The notes under the pieces were generated by a model. It did no database searches and had not been told where the DNA came from. It was given only the letters and a program-made list of their open reading frames with translations. The position numbers and the translations under genes are program-made. A stretch of DNA of 64,000 nucleotides from Heyndrickxia coagulans 36D1 (GTDB taxonomy: Bacteria; Bacillota; Bacilli; Bacillales; Bacillaceae_C): positions 1,984,001 through 2,048,000 of the forward strand of contig NC_016023.1 of the NCBI RefSeq assembly GCF_000169195.2, given 5' to 3'. Positions 46,349 to 55,840 of this stretch are shown here, one piece after another; position 1 is the first letter of the stretch, and every line of letters starts with the position of its first letter.

Positions 46349-47560
46349 ATGGCACAAGTAAAAGAGCAAGCGAAACAAGTAATTGAAAAAACGGAACAGT
46401 TCGGTGCGCATAATTATGCGCCGCTTCCGGTTGTCATTTCGGAAGCGGAAGGGGTGTGGGTGAAGGATCCGGACGGCCGCCGCTATATGGATATGCTGAG
46501 TGCTTATTCGGCACTGAACCAGGGGCACCGCCACCCGAAGATCATTCAGGCATTAAAAGACCAGGCGGACCGTGTGACGCTCACATCACGCGCGTTTTAT
46601 AACGACAAACTTGGCGAATGGTACGAAAAAGTGTGCCAACTGACGAAAAAGGATATGGTGCTGCCGATGAACACCGGGGCGGAAGCGGTGGAAACGGCGG
46701 TCAAAGCTGCACGGCGCTGGGCATATGATGTGAAAGGCGTGCCGGACAATAAAGCGGAAATCATTGCCTGTACCGGAAATTTCCATGGCCGTACGCTGCT
46801 TGCGGTGTCGCTCTCATCGGAAGAAGAATATAAACGCGGCTTCGGGCCGATGATTGAGGGCATCAAGCTCATTCCGTACGGGGATGCGGAAGCGCTGCGG
46901 GAAGCCATCACTCCGAATACGGCAGCGTTCCTTGTTGAGCCGATCCAGGGGGAAGCTGGCATCAACATTCCGCCGGCCGGGTTTTTAAAAGAAGCAGCGG
47001 ATATTTGCCGCGCGTCCCGGGTGCTTTTCATGGCAGACGAGGTGCAAACCGGGTTAGGCCGGACCGGCAAGTTGTTTGCGGTTGACTGGGAGGGTGTTAC
47101 CCCGGATGTGTTCATTCTTGGGAAAGCGCTTGGCGGCGGTGTCATGCCGATTTCCTGTGTAGCTGCAAATAAAGAAATACTGGGTGTATTCAACCCGGGG
47201 TCGCACGGCTCGACGTTCGGCGGCAACCCGCTTGCATGCGCGGTATCGATCACAAGCCTTGAGGTGATTGAAAAAGAAAAATTGGTGGAACGCTCGCTCC
47301 GGCTTGGGCAGGTGCTCCTGGAGAAACTGCGTGAAATCAAGCACCCGTCGATTAAGGAAATCCGCGGCCGCGGCCTTTTCATCGGCGTGGAGCTCACGGA
47401 ACCGGCGCGCTCCTATTGCGAAGCATTGAAAGAGGAAGGGCTGCTTTGCAAAGAAACGCATGAAAACGTCATCCGCTTTGCCCCGCCGCTCGTCATAACG
47501 GAAGAAGAGCTGGAATGGGCCGTTGAACGAATCCGGAAAGTTTTCGAGGAGAAAAAATGA
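46349..47560 (+). CDS. rocD: Ornithine aminotransferase
   Basis: The 403-residue PLP enzyme converts ornithine and 2-oxoglutarate to glutamate semialdehyde and glutamate. The N-terminal [20 protein letters not shown] is characteristic of ornithine aminotransferases. The PLP lysine is about K259 in LGKALGGG, and an aspartate in [14 protein letters not shown] contacts the cofactor ring. AAGGGGG precedes the ATG. With the RocE-like permease under the same control it would use arginine or ornithine as a nitrogen source. RocF and RocA are not in the window. Confidence 0.95.
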   Translation: MAQVKEQAKQVIEKTEQFGAHNYAPLPVVISEAEGVWVKDPDGRRYMDMLSAYSALNQGHRHPKIIQALKDQADRVTLTSRAFYNDKLGEWYEKVCQLTKKDMVLPMNTGAEAVETAVKAARRWAYDVKGVPDNKAEIIACTGNFHGRTLLAVSLSSEEEYKRGFGPMIEGIKLIPYGDAEALREAITPNTAAFLVEPIQGEAGINIPPAGFLKEAADICRASRVLFMADEVQTGLGRTGKLFAVDWEGVTPDVFILGKALGGGVMPISCVAANKEILGVFNPGSHGSTFGGNPLACAVSITSLEVIEKEKLVERSLRLGQVLLEKLREIKHPSIKEIRGRGLFIGVELTEPARSYCEALKEEGLLCKETHENVIRFAPPLVITEEELEWAVERIRKVFEEKK

Positions 47561-47564
47561 TCAG

Positions 47565-47599
47565 AAGCCTGCGCTGCCAAACGGCGGGGCGGCTTTTTT
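47565..47599 (+). terminator. Terminator of rocD
   Basis: An imperfect GC-rich hairpin (AAGCC...TGCC / GGC...GGCTT) is followed by TTTTTT. Confidence 0.65.
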
Positions 47600-47799
47600 G
47601 ATTGGGAAGAAATATAAGAGGCGCCCACGCATGCGAAATGTTTTTTGGGGGCCAGCCAAAAAGAAAAAATAACTATGCATTGCCGGCAGGGCCATGCCAA
47701 ACATTCATTTGGAAAGTAATATGCTGTTCGAGTGGTGCACAGGTAGCAAAAATATATTTGAAAGCGGTGGTTCACTTATCATTGCCTTTCGTACATGCG

Positions 47800-48105
47800 A
47801 TGAAGGACATTTCGTTGCAGGGGAGCCGGTCAAATGTCCTTCATACCCGTGATGAAGGACATTTCGTTGCAAGGGAGCCGGTGATTTGTCCTTCATACCC
47901 GTGATGAAGGACATTTCGTTGCAAGGGAGCCGGTGATTTGTCCTTCATAACCGTGATGAAAGACATTTCTTTGCAGGGGAGCCGGTGATTTGTCCTTCAT
48001 AACCGTGATGAAGGACATTTCGTTGCAAGGGAGCTAATCATTTGTCCTTCATAATCGTGATGAAGGACATTTCATTGCAAGGGAACCGATCATTTGTCCT
48101 TCATC
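47800..48105. repeat. Family B array, 6 units of exactly 52 bp
   Basis: Units start with ATGAAGGACATTT at 47800, 47852, 47904, 47956, 48008 and 48060. The other arm is ATTTGTCCTTCAT. Together they make a 45-bp imperfect palindrome with a 7-bp linker (often ACCCGTG). The sequence differs from family A except for the TGAAGGA/TCCTTCA core of the arms. The flanks (47600-47799 and 48106-48420) hold no gene. Confidence 0.9.
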
Positions 48106-48438
48106 CTCTCAATCATAAAAAATGGTAGAGCTTCTGTGCGCAAACTTCGGCACGACGCATGGTCTCTTAGAAACTATTAAACAGACAAAAGAGGGTTTCA
48201 TACGTACTGTACTTTTTAAAACCCATTAAAAAGAAAAAACGGAATCCCGCGCAAAATGCCTGTTTTTTAAAAGTGCCGTCAAAAAGACAACAATGAGATG
48301 CAAAGCCTTGCATGTGAACGAGGTCTCCCGCCGTCCTGGCAAAGACGGTTGATTCTAAACGCCAGGGCAGGTACAATAAACTATGTAAACGCTTTCAAAA
48401 ACAAGTCCATAAACTTCAGCATGGAAAAGGGGAATGGC

Positions 48439-49806
48439 ATGATCAGCGAAAAGTTTCTCAATACCAGGTTATTGGACATCGTGTTTGAAAAAACATACTC
48501 CGGCACATTGATCGTGGATCACGAAGGTTATATCCGTTACATGAGCCGTAATTTTTGCGATTTTTTGAAAGTGGAACGAAACGAAGTGATTGGCGAACAC
48601 GTGACCCATACAATTGAAAATACGAGAATGCATCTTGTGGTGAAAACGGGAAAAGCCGAACTTGCCCAGCTGCAGTTTTTAAGAGGCGAATATGTCATTG
48701 CAAACCGCATTCCGATCATAGAAGATGGAAAAATTCTCGGGGCTGTCGGGATTATCATTTTCAGAGATCTATACGATTGGCAAAAGCTGAACACCCATAT
48801 CCGGCATATGCTGTCGCAAAGCGGGTTTTTGCTTGAGAAGCAGCCCCGTGCAGCCGGCGTAAAATATATGCTCAACGATCTGATTGGCACCTCCCGGCAA
48901 ATGGCGCTCCTGAAAGAAAAAATCAAAAAGGTGTCGCGCGGGGATATCACTGTATTGATTACCGGAGAGAGCGGAACCGGAAAGGAGCTGGTTGCCCACA
49001 GCATTCACAGCTCTAGCGACCGGAGCAGTGGTCCGTTTATCAAAATCAACTGCGGCGCGATTCCCGAACATCTCATGGAATCCGAGCTGTTCGGATATGA
49101 AGAAGGATCGTTCACCGGTGCGAAAAAAGGCGGCAAGCCCGGCAAGTTCCAGGCGGCGGAAGGGGGGACGATTTTTCTCGATGAGATCGGCGACATGCCA
49201 GTGATGATGCAGGTAAAACTATTGCGCGTGCTGCAGGAAAAAGAAATCGAACCGGTTGGCGCGGTCCATCCAAAACCGATCGATGTCCGTATCATCGCGG
49301 CAACAAACCAACCGCTTAAAGAACTGGTCGAACAAAACCGTTTCAGAAAAGACTTGTACTATCGCATCAATGCCATCCAGCTGGATATCCCTCCGCTCCG
49401 CACCAGGGTGGAAGATATCCCGCTTTTGGCGCGGCATTTCCTAAAGAAAGCATCATCCGGCCTCGGCAAAAGGGTCACCGGTTTCAGCCCTGAAGCCCTC
49501 TCCGCGCTCGAAGGGTACAATTGGCCGGGAAACATCCGCGAACTGGAAAATGCTGTTCACGCAGCGGTCTACATGGCCTCTTCAGATACGATCGGGTTAG
49601 AGGACCTGCCTGACGGAATCCGTGAACACTTAAACAGAAAAAAAGAAAGCAGTTTGAAAGAAAGGATGGAGGCAGCGGAAAAACAAATGATTGAGGAAGC
49701 GCTGCGGGCTGCCTGTTTTGATAAAAAACAGGCGGCTAAAGCCCTCGGGATTGGCCACTCCACGCTTTACGACAAAATGAAAAAGCTTCGTATTGAGGTA
49801 AAATGA
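48439..49806 (+). CDS. Sigma-54 activator (PAS-AAA-Fis), likely regulator of the acyl-CoA operon
   Basis: I choose the ATG at 48439 (MISEKFLNTRLLDIVFEKTY), with AAAGGGG seven bases upstream. The frame is open further up but without a ribosome site. The ~455-residue protein has a PAS domain (about 12-115). Its AAA+ domain has GESGTGKE near 176 and the sigma-54 contact loop GSFTGA near 223-228, where serine replaces the usual alanine. A Fis-type helix-turn-helix follows (DKKQAAKALGIGHSTLYDKM). The SigL promoter of the acyl-CoA operon lies ~480 bases downstream, so this is its probable activator. The PAS ligand is unknown. Confidence 0.9.
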   Translation: MISEKFLNTRLLDIVFEKTYSGTLIVDHEGYIRYMSRNFCDFLKVERNEVIGEHVTHTIENTRMHLVVKTGKAELAQLQFLRGEYVIANRIPIIEDGKILGAVGIIIFRDLYDWQKLNTHIRHMLSQSGFLLEKQPRAAGVKYMLNDLIGTSRQMALLKEKIKKVSRGDITVLITGESGTGKELVAHSIHSSSDRSSGPFIKINCGAIPEHLMESELFGYEEGSFTGAKKGGKPGKFQAAEGGTIFLDEIGDMPVMMQVKLLRVLQEKEIEPVGAVHPKPIDVRIIAATNQPLKELVEQNRFRKDLYYRINAIQLDIPPLRTRVEDIPLLARHFLKKASSGLGKRVTGFSPEALSALEGYNWPGNIRELENAVHAAVYMASSDTIGLEDLPDGIREHLNRKKESSLKERMEAAEKQMIEEALRAACFDKKQAAKALGIGHSTLYDKMKKLRIEVK

Positions 49807-49846
49807 ACGAAGTTTTTCACGCCAAACGATCAGGATAGATATTGCT

Positions 49847-50066
49847 GGGCTTGCTGAATAAGAGAAATTTCTGGATTTGGATAGGATGCTGACAGCTTTG
49901 GCAACCATTTAAACAAATCCAGGGAAATGCTTGCACTCGAAAGCCGATTCAACGTATTGAGAAGATAAAATGCCCCTTTTCGCAAAAGGATTCTTCTATA
50001 TTTTGAGACCCGAGCTTGCAGATAAATTGGGCACAAACTTAGAATCGGATTCGTTCAGCAAGCCCT
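49847..50066. mobile_element. 220-bp MITE-like element, copy 3 (intact, no array)
   Basis: The inverted ends are GGGCTTGCTGAA (49847-49858) and TTCAGCAAGCCCT (50054-50066). The inside matches the copies at 17 kb and 34 kb, and it contains no array and no open frame. It lies between the activator and its target promoter. No clear target duplication was found. Confidence 0.8.
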
Positions 50067-50134
50067 ATGTAAAATGAACTTAAGTTTTGACATCAAGCCC
50101 GAACATCCACTTGCAGGAGCACTATTTTTTAATC

Positions 50135-50239
50135 ATCCGGAAATCCGGATTGGCCTTCTGAAATTCCGAATCTGTTTTTCTGCCATAAAGCCGCTGTTTG
50201 CATCATAGATTGGTAAAGGAACGTTTCGGAAATCGGGAA
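50135..50239. promoter_or_regulatory. Candidate activator binding sites of the acyl-CoA operon
   Basis: ATCCGGAAATCCGGAT (50135-50150) is an inverted repeat. Related sequences are TTCTGAAATTCCGAAT (50156-50171) and TTTCGGAAATCGGGAA (50224-50239). They lie 50-155 bases before the SigL promoter, where a sigma-54 activator would bind. This is inference from repetition and position. Confidence 0.45.
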
Positions 50240-50290
50240 ACCCGGCCGCCTTTTCCAACACGCACATGCTGTTTTTCGCCTCTTTCAAGC

Positions 50291-50306
50291 TGGCATACTT
50301 CTTGCT
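50291..50306 (+). promoter_or_regulatory. SigL (sigma-54) promoter of the acyl-CoA operon
   Basis: TGGCATACTTCTTGCT has -24 TGGCAT and -12 TTGCT with correct spacing, 40 bases before the first start codon. Confidence 0.8.
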
Positions 50307-50345
50307 TTTTATAGGGCATCAAAGTGTTGGAAAGGGGGAACATGG

Positions 50346-51896
50346 TTGCACGTTGGCTGGATGATCAAGAACATTGCAGAGGATCCGGACCCGCTTGTTT
50401 CCGGAAAAACTGCGGTGCAGGAAGAAACCGGAAGAGCATGGACTTTCAAGGAATTGCACGCGATTTCCAATGCTTATGCAAACAAGCTTACACAGCTTGG
50501 CGTCCGGAAAGGAGACCGGGTCGGCATTCTGCTCTACAACTGCCTTGAGTATTTCGGCCTTTATTTTGCGGCGGCGAAAATCGGGGCAATTGCAGTCCGT
50601 TTGAATTTCCGCTTGTCAAGCCCCGAACTGGTCTATTGCTTAAACGACTCCGGCACAAAAATATTATGTTTTCACGCAGGTCTTGCCGGACGGATTGAGC
50701 CGATTCAACACGAGGTGCCGGTTGAACAATTTATCTGCCTTCAGGATGAAGCATCAGCCGTTCCCGGATGGGCGCAGCCGTTTTCCGTGCTCGGGGAAGG
50801 GCAGCAGGAAGACCCCGGCGTGCCATCTATCCATTTAAATGACCCGGTGATGCTGATGTATACGTCCGGGACGACGGGAAGGCCAAAAGGTGCGATTTGG
50901 ACGCATAATACGACATTCTGGTTTTCAGCCATTCAAGCTTTGAAATGGGGGTTTCAAGCCCGGGAAACGGCCATGACAACGGGGCCGCTCTACCATGTCG
51001 GCGCAATGGAAGACATTGCTTTGCCGGTTCTCATGCGGGGCGGAACCGTCATCATTACAAAAAGTAAAAACTTCGAGATTCAGAGAGTCCTGTCCGTCAT
51101 AGAAAAGGAAAAGGTAACATGCTGTTTTTTATTTCCTTTTATGATTTATGACATGCTGCACTTGCCGGATTTGGCACAGTACCGGCTGGAAACGCTGAAG
51201 ACGATTTACACCGGCGGGGACCCGCTCATGCCGTGGGCTTTGGAAAGTATCCGGGCACATTTTCCGCACATTGGCGTCGTCCAGGTGTACGGTTTGACAG
51301 AAGGGCAGCCGATTGCCGCTTCACTCGACCCGCAGGATGCCGCAAAAAAAGGCAGTACAGTCGGAAAACCGATGCCTTTGACTGCAATTCAAATTGCAGA
51401 TGATGCCGGGAACCCGCTTCCTGCAGGAGAAGTGGGCGAAATTCTCATTAAGAGCCCTGCTGTTTCAGAAGGGTATTGGAAAAAACCGGAAGCAACAATG
51501 GAGACGTTTGCGGATGGCTGGTGCAAAACAGGGGATCTTGGCTTTTTTGATTCGGAAGGGTTTTTAACCATTGCCGGCAGGAAGAAAGATATGATCCGGA
51601 GCGGCGGAGAAAATATTTATCCTGCAGAAATAGAAGATGTGCTTTACCGCCATGAAGCGGTAAAAGAAGTCTCTGTGATCGGCATCCCCGATCCAAAGTA
51701 CATGGAAGCAGTTTGCGCCATTATTGTAAGAAAAGATGGCGCACGGCTGACGGAAAAAGAAGTGACCGAATACTGCAAACGCCATCTTGCAAGCTATAAA
51801 AAACCGCGCAAGGTCATTTTCGTTAAGGAAATTCCGCGCACGCCTTCCGGGAAAGTGCAGAAGTTCAAACTCCGTGAACAGTTTGGTACGGGATGA
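50346..51896 (+). CDS. Acyl-CoA synthetase (AMP-forming)
   Basis: The 516-residue protein starts at TTG 50346 (AAAGGGGG is seven bases upstream), or at ATG 50361. It has the adenylation motif YTSGTTGRPKGA, the VYGLTEGQP motif and a GWCKTGDLGFFDSEGFLTI hinge region. The C-terminal catalytic lysine is in TPSGKVQKFKLR. It joins a fatty or branched acid to CoA using ATP. It heads the operon and probably supplies the acyl-CoA oxidised by the dehydrogenase. YngI of B. subtilis is the likely counterpart by context. Chain length is not readable. Confidence 0.9.
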   Translation: MHVGWMIKNIAEDPDPLVSGKTAVQEETGRAWTFKELHAISNAYANKLTQLGVRKGDRVGILLYNCLEYFGLYFAAAKIGAIAVRLNFRLSSPELVYCLNDSGTKILCFHAGLAGRIEPIQHEVPVEQFICLQDEASAVPGWAQPFSVLGEGQQEDPGVPSIHLNDPVMLMYTSGTTGRPKGAIWTHNTTFWFSAIQALKWGFQARETAMTTGPLYHVGAMEDIALPVLMRGGTVIITKSKNFEIQRVLSVIEKEKVTCCFLFPFMIYDMLHLPDLAQYRLETLKTIYTGGDPLMPWALESIRAHFPHIGVVQVYGLTEGQPIAASLDPQDAAKKGSTVGKPMPLTAIQIADDAGNPLPAGEVGEILIKSPAVSEGYWKKPEATMETFADGWCKTGDLGFFDSEGFLTIAGRKKDMIRSGGENIYPAEIEDVLYRHEAVKEVSVIGIPDPKYMEAVCAIIVRKDGARLTEKEVTEYCKRHLASYKKPRKVIFVKEIPRTPSGKVQKFKLREQFGTG

Positions 51897-52424
51897 GAGG
51901 AGTATTTTCCCACTGCTATAAATCGTTTACAGATACCGGGGGAGAAAATACCAACCTTTTGATTGCCCGGATAAAAACGCCCGGGAATTCAACGCAGGAT
52001 GACAGGTTGCGCCCGTCAGTCTGACAGAAAAAGCGGCCATACAAACGCCGTTATAAGGTTGGTGCAACGTCAGGCGTTTGTATCCCCAAAAACACGGATA
52101 AAAACGCGGGGAATTCACTACGGAATGACAGGTTGCACCCGTCAGTCTGGCAAAAAAGCGGCCATACAAACGCCGTTTTCAGGTTGGTGCAACGTCAGGC
52201 GTTTGTATCCCCAAAAACACGGATGAAAACGCCCGGGAATTCAACGCGGGATAAAAGAAGGCGTTCGCCACTTTGCCGAGAAGATCCGCATTCAAACGCT
52301 GTAAATTTTTTACCGGGCAGAATAGGAGAATGGCTTTGATAAAAGCGAGTGAATCTCGTATGCAGGAATTTTCTTAAAAAGGGAACTTTGTTTTCCCGAC
52401 CGATCACCGGAAAGGAGCATGTAC
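51897..52424. repeat. Family C repeats (~126-bp units) in the gap between the two ligase genes
   Basis: Two full units and the start of a third begin at about 51969, 52096 and 52221. Each holds ATACAAACGCC...GGCGTTTGTAT, a 45-bp imperfect palindrome (about 52033-52077 and 52164-52208). A shared GGAATTC-rich stretch and CCCGTCAGTCTG lie between. The remaining sequence to 52424 shows no gene. Two in-frame minus readings are products of the repeat. Confidence 0.75.
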
Positions 52425-54380
52425 ATGGAACAAAGCGGCATTGCCAAAAGCAAACTCGTTTATCCAAGTGATGATAAAATCCGTTCAACCGAAATCGGTT
52501 CAAGCGAAGCATTTGAGGAACTGCTGCGCCTGTCGCAAACGGATCCGGAAGCATTTTGGGGGCGCGTTGCCAAAGAGCTTACCTGGTATGAACCGTGGAA
52601 GGAAACAATGACAGGCAGCCTCCCCGGGTTCCGCTTTTTTGAAGGCGGGGTGAGCAACCCATGTGTGAACCTGCTTGACCGCCATGTCGAAAACGGTGCC
52701 GGCAACCGGACGGCGCTCATATGGGAAGGGGAAAACGGCGATTCGAAGTTTTTTACGTACAATATGCTGCTTGCAGAAGTAAATCGGTTCAGCAATGTGT
52801 TGCGCGGGTTCGGCGTAAAAAAAGGCGACTGCGTGGCGATTTTCCTGCCAAACTTAGCGGAAGCGGTGATTGCTGTGCTCGCATGCTTCCGGATTGGCGC
52901 GATTTACAATACGATTTTTTCCGGATACTCGGAAAAATCACTGAAAGACCGGCTTGTGAATTTTGAACCGAAAGTCATCGTGACGGCCGATGCAACCGAG
53001 CGAAGAGGGAAAAAGATTTTCCTCAAGGAAAAAGTCGACCGTGTTGTTCCGGACATTCCGTCTGTCAAAGCGGTCGTCGTTGTGGACCGGCTCGGGACGG
53101 ATGTCAATATGGAGGCGGGCCGCGACTATTGGTGGCATGAAGAAACAAGGAAGGCAAGCATCCATTGTGAGCCGGAGCGGCTGGAAGCGAACGAGTATGG
53201 CATTGTGTTTTACACAAGCGGCACAACCGGGAAACCAAAAGGCGTTGTCCATTCCGGCATGGCGTTTGTCGTGCAAAATTACATTTACGCCAAGTACCAT
53301 ATGGACCATCGCGATGACGATGTGCTCTGGTGCTCGGCGGATATCGGCTGGCTTACGATGCATATTTGGGGCATTGCCGGCGCGCTTTCAAACGGTGTCA
53401 CAACCGTCTTTTACGAAGGGGCGATTGATTATCCGGAAAAAGACCGGTTTTACCGGATCATTGAAAAGTACCGGGTGAACAAATTGTTTACAGCTCCGAC
53501 CGCACTGAGGATGTTGAAAAGCATGGGGGAGCATCCGCTTGAAAAATATGATTTATCGTGCCTGGATGTCGTCTCCCTTGTCGGCGAGCCGTTTGATGCG
53601 GAAACATGGCAGTGGACATATGAAGTGCTCGGGAGAAAAAAGATTTGCGTGAATAACACATGGGGGCAGACGGAAACAGCCGGATCGCCGCTTGCCGGTG
53701 CCGCCTGGCTGACCCCGATGAAACCGGGTTCTGCGGGCCGGCCGTTTTTAGGCGCTGTAATCGATGTCGTCGATCAGGAAGGAAATCCGGTGCCGCGGGG
53801 GACGCTCGGAAACCTTGTCATTCAAAAGCCGTTTCCGATGCTGTGCCGCACGCTTTGGAAAGAGCCGGAACGTTATCTCGGCTCGTATTTCAGCCAGGTG
53901 GACGGCTGCTACTATGCAAGCGACCTGGCGATGATTGATGAGGACGGCTACGTATGGGTCACCGGCCGTTCGGATGATGCGTTCAATGTTGCAGGGCACA
54001 GGCTGAGCACGATGGAAATGGAAAGTGCGGTGCTCGAAACCCCGGGTGTATCTGAAACCGCTGTCATTGGCGTGCCGGATGAAATCAAGGGCGAGGTGCC
54101 GGTCTGCTTTGTGCGTTTGAGCGACGGGACGGAGGAAAGTGAAGAACTGAAAGAAGCGATCAAGGCCCGGATTGTCGATCAAATCGGGAAAATTGCCGTG
54201 CCGAAAGCGATTTTGTTTACGGACACGTTGCCCAAAACAGTGAGCGGGAAAATCATGCGCCGCTTGTTAAAGGAAATTGTCGTAAACGGTGCGGCTACAG
54301 GGGATATGACCGGCCTCGAGGATCCCGCAACCATTGCGCGCATTGAACAGCTGGTGGCCAGCCACAGGGCGGAAAGATAA
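52425..54380 (+). CDS. Acetyl/propionyl/acetoacetyl-CoA synthetase family ligase
   Basis: The ATG at 52425 (MEQSGIAKSKLVYPSDDK) has GGAG seven bases upstream, better than the ATG at 52419. The 651-residue protein has the short N-terminal helical domain of the Acs group, FYTSGTTGKPKGVVHS, then NNTWGQTETAGSPL and a SGKIMRRLL end with the catalytic lysine. It makes a short acyl-CoA from the acid, ATP and CoA. In this operon it could activate acetate, propionate or acetoacetate, the last being a product of HMG-CoA lyase. The substrate is not decided by sequence. This gene has no counterpart that I recall in the B. subtilis yng operon. Confidence 0.9.
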   Translation: MEQSGIAKSKLVYPSDDKIRSTEIGSSEAFEELLRLSQTDPEAFWGRVAKELTWYEPWKETMTGSLPGFRFFEGGVSNPCVNLLDRHVENGAGNRTALIWEGENGDSKFFTYNMLLAEVNRFSNVLRGFGVKKGDCVAIFLPNLAEAVIAVLACFRIGAIYNTIFSGYSEKSLKDRLVNFEPKVIVTADATERRGKKIFLKEKVDRVVPDIPSVKAVVVVDRLGTDVNMEAGRDYWWHEETRKASIHCEPERLEANEYGIVFYTSGTTGKPKGVVHSGMAFVVQNYIYAKYHMDHRDDDVLWCSADIGWLTMHIWGIAGALSNGVTTVFYEGAIDYPEKDRFYRIIEKYRVNKLFTAPTALRMLKSMGEHPLEKYDLSCLDVVSLVGEPFDAETWQWTYEVLGRKKICVNNTWGQTETAGSPLAGAAWLTPMKPGSAGRPFLGAVIDVVDQEGNPVPRGTLGNLVIQKPFPMLCRTLWKEPERYLGSYFSQVDGCYYASDLAMIDEDGYVWVTGRSDDAFNVAGHRLSTMEMESAVLETPGVSETAVIGVPDEIKGEVPVCFVRLSDGTEESEELKEAIKARIVDQIGKIAVPKAILFTDTLPKTVSGKIMRRLLKEIVVNGAATGDMTGLEDPATIARIEQLVASHRAER

Positions 54381-54634
54381 ACAATGCCTTAAAAAGGAAG
54401 GTTTGCCCTCAACGTTTTTGACAGGAAACCGGCCGGGCCGCCAGTAAAAAGAAGGGCGTTACTGTTTGCCCGCCGGTCCCTTGCAGCGTTTTACAGGGAA
54501 TCGGAAGCGAACTGGAAAAAGGAGCATGCGGCGGTTGATTTTTTCGCAATCCCGGCGGCTGCACCTGAAAAGTCAGCAAGAATGCAAAAAAACCGGCGCA
54601 CCGGATTATCCTGCGCCGCAAAAGGAGGAAGCCT

Positions 54635-55777
54635 ATGGATTTCGAATTGTCTAAAGAACAGATTATGCTGCAGGAGATGGTTCGGGACTTTGCTGAGAAG
54701 GAGATCGAACCGTATGCAAGAGAAGTAGACGAAACCGGGAAAATGCGGATGGAGACGTTTCAAAAGCTCGGCAATCTCGGCCTTTTAGGCATCCCTTTTC
54801 CGGAAAAATACGGCGGAGCAGGCGGGGATACCATCTCTTATTGCATCGCGGTCGAAGAAATCGGCAAGGCATGCGGGGGAACAGGGCTCAGCTATGCCGC
54901 AAATACAAGCCTCGGCGCAAGCCCGATCTACTATTTCGGCACCGAAGAACAGAAGCAGAAGTGGCTCGTTCCGATGGCAAAAGGCGAAGCGCTCGGCGCA
55001 TTCGGGCTTACGGAACCAAACGCCGGATCCGATGCCGGCGGAACAAGGACAAAAGCGGTGCTTGACGGCGATGAATGGGTGATCAACGGCGAAAAATGCT
55101 GGATTACAAACGCCGAATACGCCCGCCAAGTGATCGTGACAGCCGTAACCGGCAAAAGGGAAAACGGTCGTAACATCATTTCCGCCATCATCGTGCCGGC
55201 CGATGCACCGGGCGTGGCGATTACAAGCCCGTATGAAAAAATGGGCGTCCGCGGATCCAACACGTGCCAGATCGTGCTCGAAAACGTCCGTGTCCCGCGT
55301 GAAAACCTGCTTGGCGACGAAAACAAAGGATTCAGCCAGTTTTTGTACACGCTGGACGGCGGGCGCATCTCCATTGCCGCATTATCGGTCGGGATCGCCC
55401 AAGCCGCATTCGAAAAAGCGCTTCGATATGCAAAAGAACGGATGCAGTTCGGCCAAGCGATTTCAAAATTCCAGGCGATCCAGTTCAAACTTGCCGATAT
55501 GGCGATGGAAATCGATCTTGCCCGAAATGCCGTGTACAAAGCGGCATGGCTGAAAGATCAAGGAAAACCGTTCAGCAAAGAAGCCGCTTATGCAAAACTG
55601 TTTGCGTCGGAGATGGGATTCCGCGTCTGCAACCAGGCGATCCAGATCCACGGCGGGTCCGGTTATATGCGCGAGTACGGTGTGGAGCGCCATCTTCGCG
55701 ACATTAAACTGATGGAAATCGGCGAAGGCACATCCGAAATCCAGCGGCTTGTTATTGCCAGAAAGCTTGGCTGCTAG
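54635..55777 (+). CDS. yngJ: Acyl-CoA dehydrogenase
   Basis: The 380-residue FAD enzyme starts MDFELSKEQIMLQEMVRDFA after AAAGGAGG. It has the two family signatures (AFGLTEPNAGSDAGG with FAD-binding residues, and QIHGGSGYMREYGVERHLRD). The catalytic glutamate lies in EIGEGTSEIQR. That placement is that of short/medium-chain enzymes, whereas isovaleryl-CoA dehydrogenases carry a small residue there and use a glutamate elsewhere. It introduces a double bond into an acyl-CoA and passes electrons to ETF. The 254-base gap before it carries no gene. Confidence 0.93.
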   Translation: MDFELSKEQIMLQEMVRDFAEKEIEPYAREVDETGKMRMETFQKLGNLGLLGIPFPEKYGGAGGDTISYCIAVEEIGKACGGTGLSYAANTSLGASPIYYFGTEEQKQKWLVPMAKGEALGAFGLTEPNAGSDAGGTRTKAVLDGDEWVINGEKCWITNAEYARQVIVTAVTGKRENGRNIISAIIVPADAPGVAITSPYEKMGVRGSNTCQIVLENVRVPRENLLGDENKGFSQFLYTLDGGRISIAALSVGIAQAAFEKALRYAKERMQFGQAISKFQAIQFKLADMAMEIDLARNAVYKAAWLKDQGKPFSKEAAYAKLFASEMGFRVCNQAIQIHGGSGYMREYGVERHLRDIKLMEIGEGTSEIQRLVIARKLGC

Positions 55778-55840
55778 GATAGAAGATTGGAAGACTTGCG
55801 TCGCACAAGTTTGCATTCGAATGGAAAGGAGCGTTGCCAT

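Noticed and set aside
51927-52339. Frames with repeated peptide in the family C region
   Set aside because: The repeated peptides are just translations of the DNA repeat. No start signals are present.
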